Positions 58,869 through 64,000 of a stretch of 64,000 nucleotides of DNA are shown here, piece by piece. The notes beneath the pieces were generated by a model. The model was not told the DNA's origin. It saw only the letters and a program-made list of their open reading frames with translations, and ran no database searches. Within the stretch, counting starts at the first letter, position 1, and each line of letters opens with the position of its first letter. This stretch comes from Telmatactis stephensoni (taxonomy: Eukaryota; Cnidaria; Anthozoa; Actiniaria; Isophelliidae), in the NCBI GenBank assembly GCA_029948255.1, contig JALIZF010001921.1, forward strand, positions 1 to 64,000, read 5' to 3'. Made by a program: the position numbers and the translations under genes.

Positions 58869-59330
58869 AACGTTTCAGGACGTTTCCTCATGGGAACGGC
58901 TGGATCTCGTCATTCAAAGCAAGTTTGTAATTGTTATTAGTAGTAAAGGAAAACTGCAGCAGATTTTTTCTTGAACAGCCTTTTTCAAAAATTATTCAGT
59001 ACACGAACTCATATATATACAAAAAGTCCTTAACCTTATTTTTGGCCGGGCCGGGGGGACTGCGTTTGGTTTGAGTTTTGTTTGTCTGATTGCCGAATTG
59101 AGGCCATTTTAGGTCAGGGAGGACTGGAGAGGTACACAGTGGTACGGCATTTTGCCGCAGTTTTCCAATGGACATTGTAACAAGAACATTAATTCATGGG
59201 GAATGAAAACCTTCTATGTGAGTGGGCTCCCTGTGTCGCTCGATATTCTCTTCGTTGCTATGACATTTTCATTGCTGTTGTAAAACTTATACGTAATATA
59301 TTGTTACATGTAGATCTTATGAAATATTAG

Positions 59331-59336
59331 AATAAA
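59331..59336 (+). terminator. Cofilin poly(A) signal
   Basis: AATAAA about 460 bases after the cofilin stop, the first good hexamer downstream. Confidence 0.55.
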
Positions 59337-59547
59337 GTTCAAATTATTCTATTGACGTCTTATGCATATTCATTTCACTTTTGTTCGATGCATTTCAGCC
59401 AAGTCTGTTTGTCCTGAAGCGACAGATAGCTTTGCAGATATTGTTCGGAGCAGTGCCGAATGATTTTTTGACTAAGTTTTTCTCTCTTTGTGGAACTCTA
59501 CTATATTGTTTAGCCCACTGGGAAGACTGTCACATGCAGGGAAAAAT

Positions 59548-61575
59548 CGTGACAAATAGCGTACAAACACCGGCCAAATTTCGTACAGATGATCCTTTTG
59601 GTATATGAAACAAAGTTCAAGAAGGGGTGCCACGGAATTCAAGTATCAGAAAGAGTTTTTGAACAGGCAATTTCTTGTCATTTTTGCGTTACGTTATGCA
59701 AATTAGCTTTGTATTTGTCACGATTTTGTCCTTTTTTGGCCATAACAGATCGGAGTAGTAGTCAGATTAGTTATTTGCTTGATAATATAATCTATAAGCT
59801 TAGCGCTTTAGCAAACTAATATTTTTAGTTTTATGCGCGCAGATTTCTCCTTAATTGGTTGTTTGTCCAGCGATGACAAATCGTTCGATGATATTATTTG
59901 TTTGCTTGCAATCGCGATGAATTATCGATCGACTAGTACATGATTGTGTCCTTTTTTGGCCATAACAGACCAGACTAGTAGTCAGATTATTTGCTTGATA
60001 ATATTATCTTTAAACTTAGCGCTTTAGCAAACTAATATTTTTAGTTTTATGCAGATTTCTCCTTAATTGGTTGTTTGTCCAGCGATGACTAATCGTTCGA
60101 TGATATTATTTGTTTGTTTGCAAGCGCGATGAATTATCGATCGACTAGTACATATGATTTTGTCCTTTTTTGGTCATAACAAACCAGACTGGACTCTTTG
60201 TGGAACTTTACTAGTCCTTTAGCACACTGGGAAGACTGTCACACCGTCTATTGCACGTATTCTTGGTTTTCACCTACGTCATCGAAAAATTTCCAGAGCC
60301 CTGAGTGGAATAAAAATGATATCACTCTAAAAAGCAAGTAAAACTATGTAATTTCACGAATTTTCCAATTAAAATGAGCTTTTGTTGCGAAGATATTAAC
60401 CTTTTAAGTGCTCAATTTTTAGTAAGAAATGTATGGCACTTTGGTGTCACTCCACCGGTCATCAAAATAACAGCGGATCTCACGTCCCTGAGTAAAATCA
60501 GAGCAAAGAGGAGGAAAAACTTTACAACTCCAGGAAATTTTGAGTCCAAAAGATGTTATGATGCAAAGATATCAACAGTTTCACAAACTCAGTCATTACA
60601 AAGAAATGTATGGGGCCGCCATATTGGTGTTCCACTTTAGGACACCCTGACATGGCGGACAATAAATAAGATTGGCAAAATCATTAAAAAATGGCAACAT
60701 AATCATATATTTTGATACAGATACCGAATAAACAATGGTTTTATTCATAGAGCAAGCCAAATGTGTGTTTACTTTTAACAAATTCATCGTTTTACGTCCT
60801 GAGGAAAACGCGTGACAGTGTTGCGTGACAGTTTTTACCTTTGATAACTCGAAAGTTTTTCAAATATTCAAGAAATACTTCTCTTAGGGAATATAAGCAC
60901 CATACTTCAGACTAATTTTAATGTGATCAATATGAAGCATGAATTTTTCGATGACGTCACATGAAACCCAAGATTGGGAAAAAATCGTGACAAATAGCGT
61001 ACAAACACCAAATTTCGTACCGTGATATGATCCTTTTGGTGTATGAAACAATTCAAGAAGGGGTGCCACGAAATTCAAGTATCAGAAAGAGTTTTTCTAA
61101 CACGGCAATTTCTTGTCATTTTTGCGTTACGTTATGCAAATTAGCGTTTGTATTTGTCACGATTTTGTCTTTTTTTGGCCATAACAGATCGGAGTAGTAG
61201 TCAAATTATTTGCTTGATAATATAATCTATAAACTTAGCGCTTTAGCAAACTAATATTTTTAGTTTTATGCAGATTTCTCCTTAATTGGTTGTTTTTCCA
61301 AGGATGACACTGAAATCGTTCGATGATATCAGACTTGTTTGTTTGCAAGCGCGATGAATTATCGATCGACTAGTACATGATTTTGTCCTTTTTTGGTCAT
61401 AACAGACTAGTAGTCAAATTACTTGCTTGATAATGCAATCTATAAACTTAAGCTATAAACGTAGTAAACTAATATCTTTAGTTTTATGATTTCTCCTTAA
61501 TTGGTTATTTGTCCAGCGATGACTAATCGTTCGATTGTTTGCTGGCGCGATGAATTATCGATCGACTAGTACATC
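59548..61575 (+). repeat. Diverged repeat block (four ~200-bp units and a duplicated leader)
   Basis: A unit with TTTTGTCCTTTTTTGGCCAT, TTAGCGCTTTAGCAAACTAA, ATTTCTCCTTAATTGGTTGT and ATGAATTATCGATCGACTAG occurs four times (about 59722-59942, 59945-60155, 61160-61378, 61380-61572). A leader with ATCGTGACAAATAGCGTACA and AAGAAGGGGTGCCACG precedes the first and third units (59548 and 60980). So a module of leader plus two units has been duplicated about 1.43 kb apart. Open frames at 59381-59819 and 60374-60640 do not match any family I recognise. Confidence 0.75.
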
Positions 61576-61779
61576 ACCTTGTATTTCTCACGCGATGAAT
61601 CATCGATCGTTTATATTAACCCTGTTACCTTGCGAGGAATAATTTGTGATTGGTTGAAAATACTTTTTTTTCAAAGGGAAAACAAAAGAAAGACAAAAGG
61701 TCTAGTCTACATCATTGCTATTCTTATTACTTGAATACTATATAATCACATGTGATGTAAGCCACTCCTTAAAACCAAC

Positions 61780-61882
61780 GCTGCCTCCAGATTATCATCT
61801 TTACCGACTTAACGGAGTACTGTTAAGTATCTTAGTTCCTCTCGTTGGATTATAGCATCGCGTGTTGGATTCTCAAATCACC
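61780..61882 (+). other. Possible non-coding first exon of a further gene
   Basis: The segment ends CAAATCACC|GTAAGTAC, the same ACC|GTAAGTAC donor context as the cofilin leader at 57223, about 3 kb after the cofilin stop. No matching coding exon was found before the window end, so a gene continuing to the right is only a suggestion. Confidence 0.3.
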
Positions 61883-64000
61883 GTAAGTACAATTGTATCA
61901 ATAGACGGTTATAATAGTTGTGTTTCTTTGGTATTTCGCTTGACTTTTGTGACTTGCTAGAGTTCTTTGTAGCTAGTTCAAAGTTTAGATATATATTAAA
62001 CTTAATAGGATAATATTGAACTGGGAAGAAGGATAGTGTAAATAACGGTAAATTCAATCGATGATATCTGATCGTTTGGTGTGATATAGTTAGAGACCTT
62101 GGCTCGATATCTTCTCGCTGACCAATGCAATGGCCTGCTGAAGAGTTTTCTTACGAGATTCTTTCAAAATTATTATATCTTAAAAAAGTCCTGAAACTAT
62201 CTCTTCCGTCTGCTTCGAAAGTTTTATAAGTTGAAAAATTTCGTCTCTGGCGTTTATTACTAATTCTTTAAGCGCTTTTAGAACACTAGAAGCGACGGAC
62301 CACTGATTCCCAACAAAGGATTCGTGACTCAGGTAGATGAAAATTCGTCAATTCCAAACGACGCTGGTCCGGTTTCCTTTCCTTTTGCCATTATCTTTTT
62401 GCCAGTCTAACGTCCTCTTCTTTTGTTTAATAAGTATGTTCATGAATCCTTCTATACGATACCGAAAACATGCGAGTTAAGGTGTATCCGGGTTGCGACT
62501 ATATAGACTCCGTGGGAGATTCAGTATGAAAAGCATTGAGAAGCAAGGGCAAGAATCAGCCTGATTCTTAAGAAGCCGTCCTGATGCTATCAAACTAGAT
62601 AGCTTAATTCCTGCGAATTATCTGATTCTCTGCAATCATAATAAATCAAACGCAATGGAAATCTGTAACACCATGAAAAGAGGGAGAAAAAAGAAAGGAA
62701 TACTTTCATTACCTTAGTCTTTCTTCGTAGCAAGTCAAGAAACGAACGTTCACATACATAGTATGAAATATGTTTGGATTATTGCGTCAAAAATATCGCT
62801 GGCTAAACTAGAGCATTTAGAAATTCTGGAGTGTTGAAATCGATTTGCATGCGTTCACATGGGCTGAACTGATCTGAGGTCAAACTAGATGAATACCTTA
62901 TTCGTGTTGGTTCAGCGACTGACGCGGATAGAGTCGTATACCGGCCTGAACTCATTCTCGTGTAATCGCACTCTTTAAGCCTCGAAATCAGTCCAAGATA
63001 GTTAACTCGCTAATACAGAGTTTGTCTCATTCTCTATCGCGTAGATTGGGGCGATAATTGTTCTGAATTATTCGTTAAGCATGTAGATGCACCAATGCAA
63101 ATTGCAAAGAAAACGGAAACAAATCAAGTGGATCGAAAAACTGATCAGATTTACTGCTTCTTTGCGGTTTTTTTAATTGACTTTCTTGGACGGGATTTCA
63201 AAGAAGGTGTATAGTGTACAATTTAACAAGTTTGAAAGTAATCATCTGATTGTTGGACACTGAAGTGGCCTTTGAATTTCAAGCATTTTTGGCAAATGAT
63301 GTATGGAAATTTTGTTTTTAAACTGAACGGATAATGTAAAGTTACTCGAACGGCATCATGTTGTTTGCCTCTTCATCTAGCATTCTCTGCCTTTTCATCA
63401 AAATCTACTTCTTCTACTGTTTTGGGAGAAAAGTGGACCTTACTTGATCTCTGTTAGCTTAGGGACTAGGGGGAAGGATTCCATAAAATTTATTATTTAA
63501 AGAAAAGATTTGGCTTTGAAAATGATCTTGCATTTTTATAAGCATTTTCCTCTTTGTGAGCCAACTTTTCGTTGTATTGACCGCTCCTAACAAGAAATAA
63601 TTTCTGGACGGAAAATTGTAACAAAATAAGTGTTCATTTTAGAAAGAGTCTGGCGGCCTGAGATTGAGTATTCTAAAAAATATGTTGTCAAAGCAAAACT
63701 GAAGCCTCTTTTCTTCCAAACTCATTGGGTTTATTTTGTATTGGCAAATAGTTACCAAGGCATCCAAGCTAGGTCCTGAGTACATGAGCACGCGTGCAAA
63801 ACCACTGCGCATGCGCATTTCGAACAGTTTTAATGGCGTTGTAAACATAGAGAAGAAGTGGTGACACTTTTGACACTTGTGTAAGTGCATTTTTTGAGAA
63901 ATTTCCTGAGTATTTAAGATTTATCTTTGTTGAACCTGCCGCATTTTGTCTCAGTGCTTCAAATGTCTTTAGTTTACACTTGCACAGTTTTTCTTACACC
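61883..64000. other. Unassigned region to the window end
   Basis: No exon, repeat family or RNA gene was recognised. It could be a first intron of a gene beginning near 61880. The minus-strand open frame at 63639-63890 has no recognisable motif. Confidence 0.4.

Noticed and set aside
60374..60640. 88-residue plus-strand frame after cofilin
   Set aside because: No recognisable domain, no supporting splice sites, and it lies inside the duplicated repeat region.

Overview
The window is eukaryotic nuclear DNA: genes are split by GT-AG introns, it is AT-rich, and introns and spacers are crowded with microsatellites, minisatellites, tRNA-derived SINEs and small foldback elements. The gene content (S1 serine proteases and secreted proteins with C-terminal six-cysteine ShKT domains, a PAN/apple-domain secreted protein, a metazoan-type URB2 and an ADF/cofilin) points to an animal, most likely an anthozoan cnidarian (coral or sea anemone). 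The species cannot be fixed from the sequence. No bacterial features, CRISPR array or virus was seen. Layout: (1) 1-2450 is a satellite array with a 54-bp unit. (2) 2758-23674 is a cluster of four related secreted-protein genes. On the minus strand: a Pro-rich plus two ShKT protein without a protease (2758-5536), then two tandem protease - Pro-rich linker - two ShKT genes (7010-10662 and 12838-16655). On the plus strand: a more diverged protease - Thr/Pro linker - single ShKT gene (17712-23674). Domain exons are bounded by phase-1 introns, so linker and ShKT modules can be added or lost without breaking the frame, and the paralogues differ in exactly that way. (3) 23645-26380 holds several foldback elements. 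One is a 1.15-kb element whose end lies inside the last exon of the plus-strand protease gene and supplies its stop codon. (4) 26381-28496 (plus) is a short secreted PAN-domain gene. (5) 28500-31650 is repeat-rich spacer. (6) 31652-54951 (minus) is a 35+ exon gene recognised as URB2, a ribosome-biogenesis factor, with its N-terminus, middle and C-terminus all matching the family. Its introns hold most of the mobile and satellite material in the window. (7) 57.1-59.3 kb (plus) is an ADF/cofilin gene with a non-coding first exon and two coding exons, head-to-head with URB2. (8) 59.4-61.6 kb is a diverged repeat block, followed at about 61.88 kb by a sequence resembling the cofilin non-coding first exon and its donor, possibly the start of another gene that leaves the window. 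How the genes work together: the four cluster genes are a locally duplicated family for secretion (digestive, nematocyte/gland or defence roles are possible but not shown). URB2 and cofilin are housekeeping genes (pre-60S ribosome maturation and actin turnover) with no functional link to the cluster. The main unusual signals are the element-derived stop codon, a GC-AG intron at a Gly-linker exon, a shared MITE family with one copy next to the cofilin acceptor, unrelated-looking foldback elements sharing one apex motif, a near-perfect 111-bp palindrome with an 11-bp direct flank, an intron that is almost entirely a 0.8-kb inverted repeat, and an 11-bp/77-bp higher-order minisatellite inside one member of another MITE-like family.
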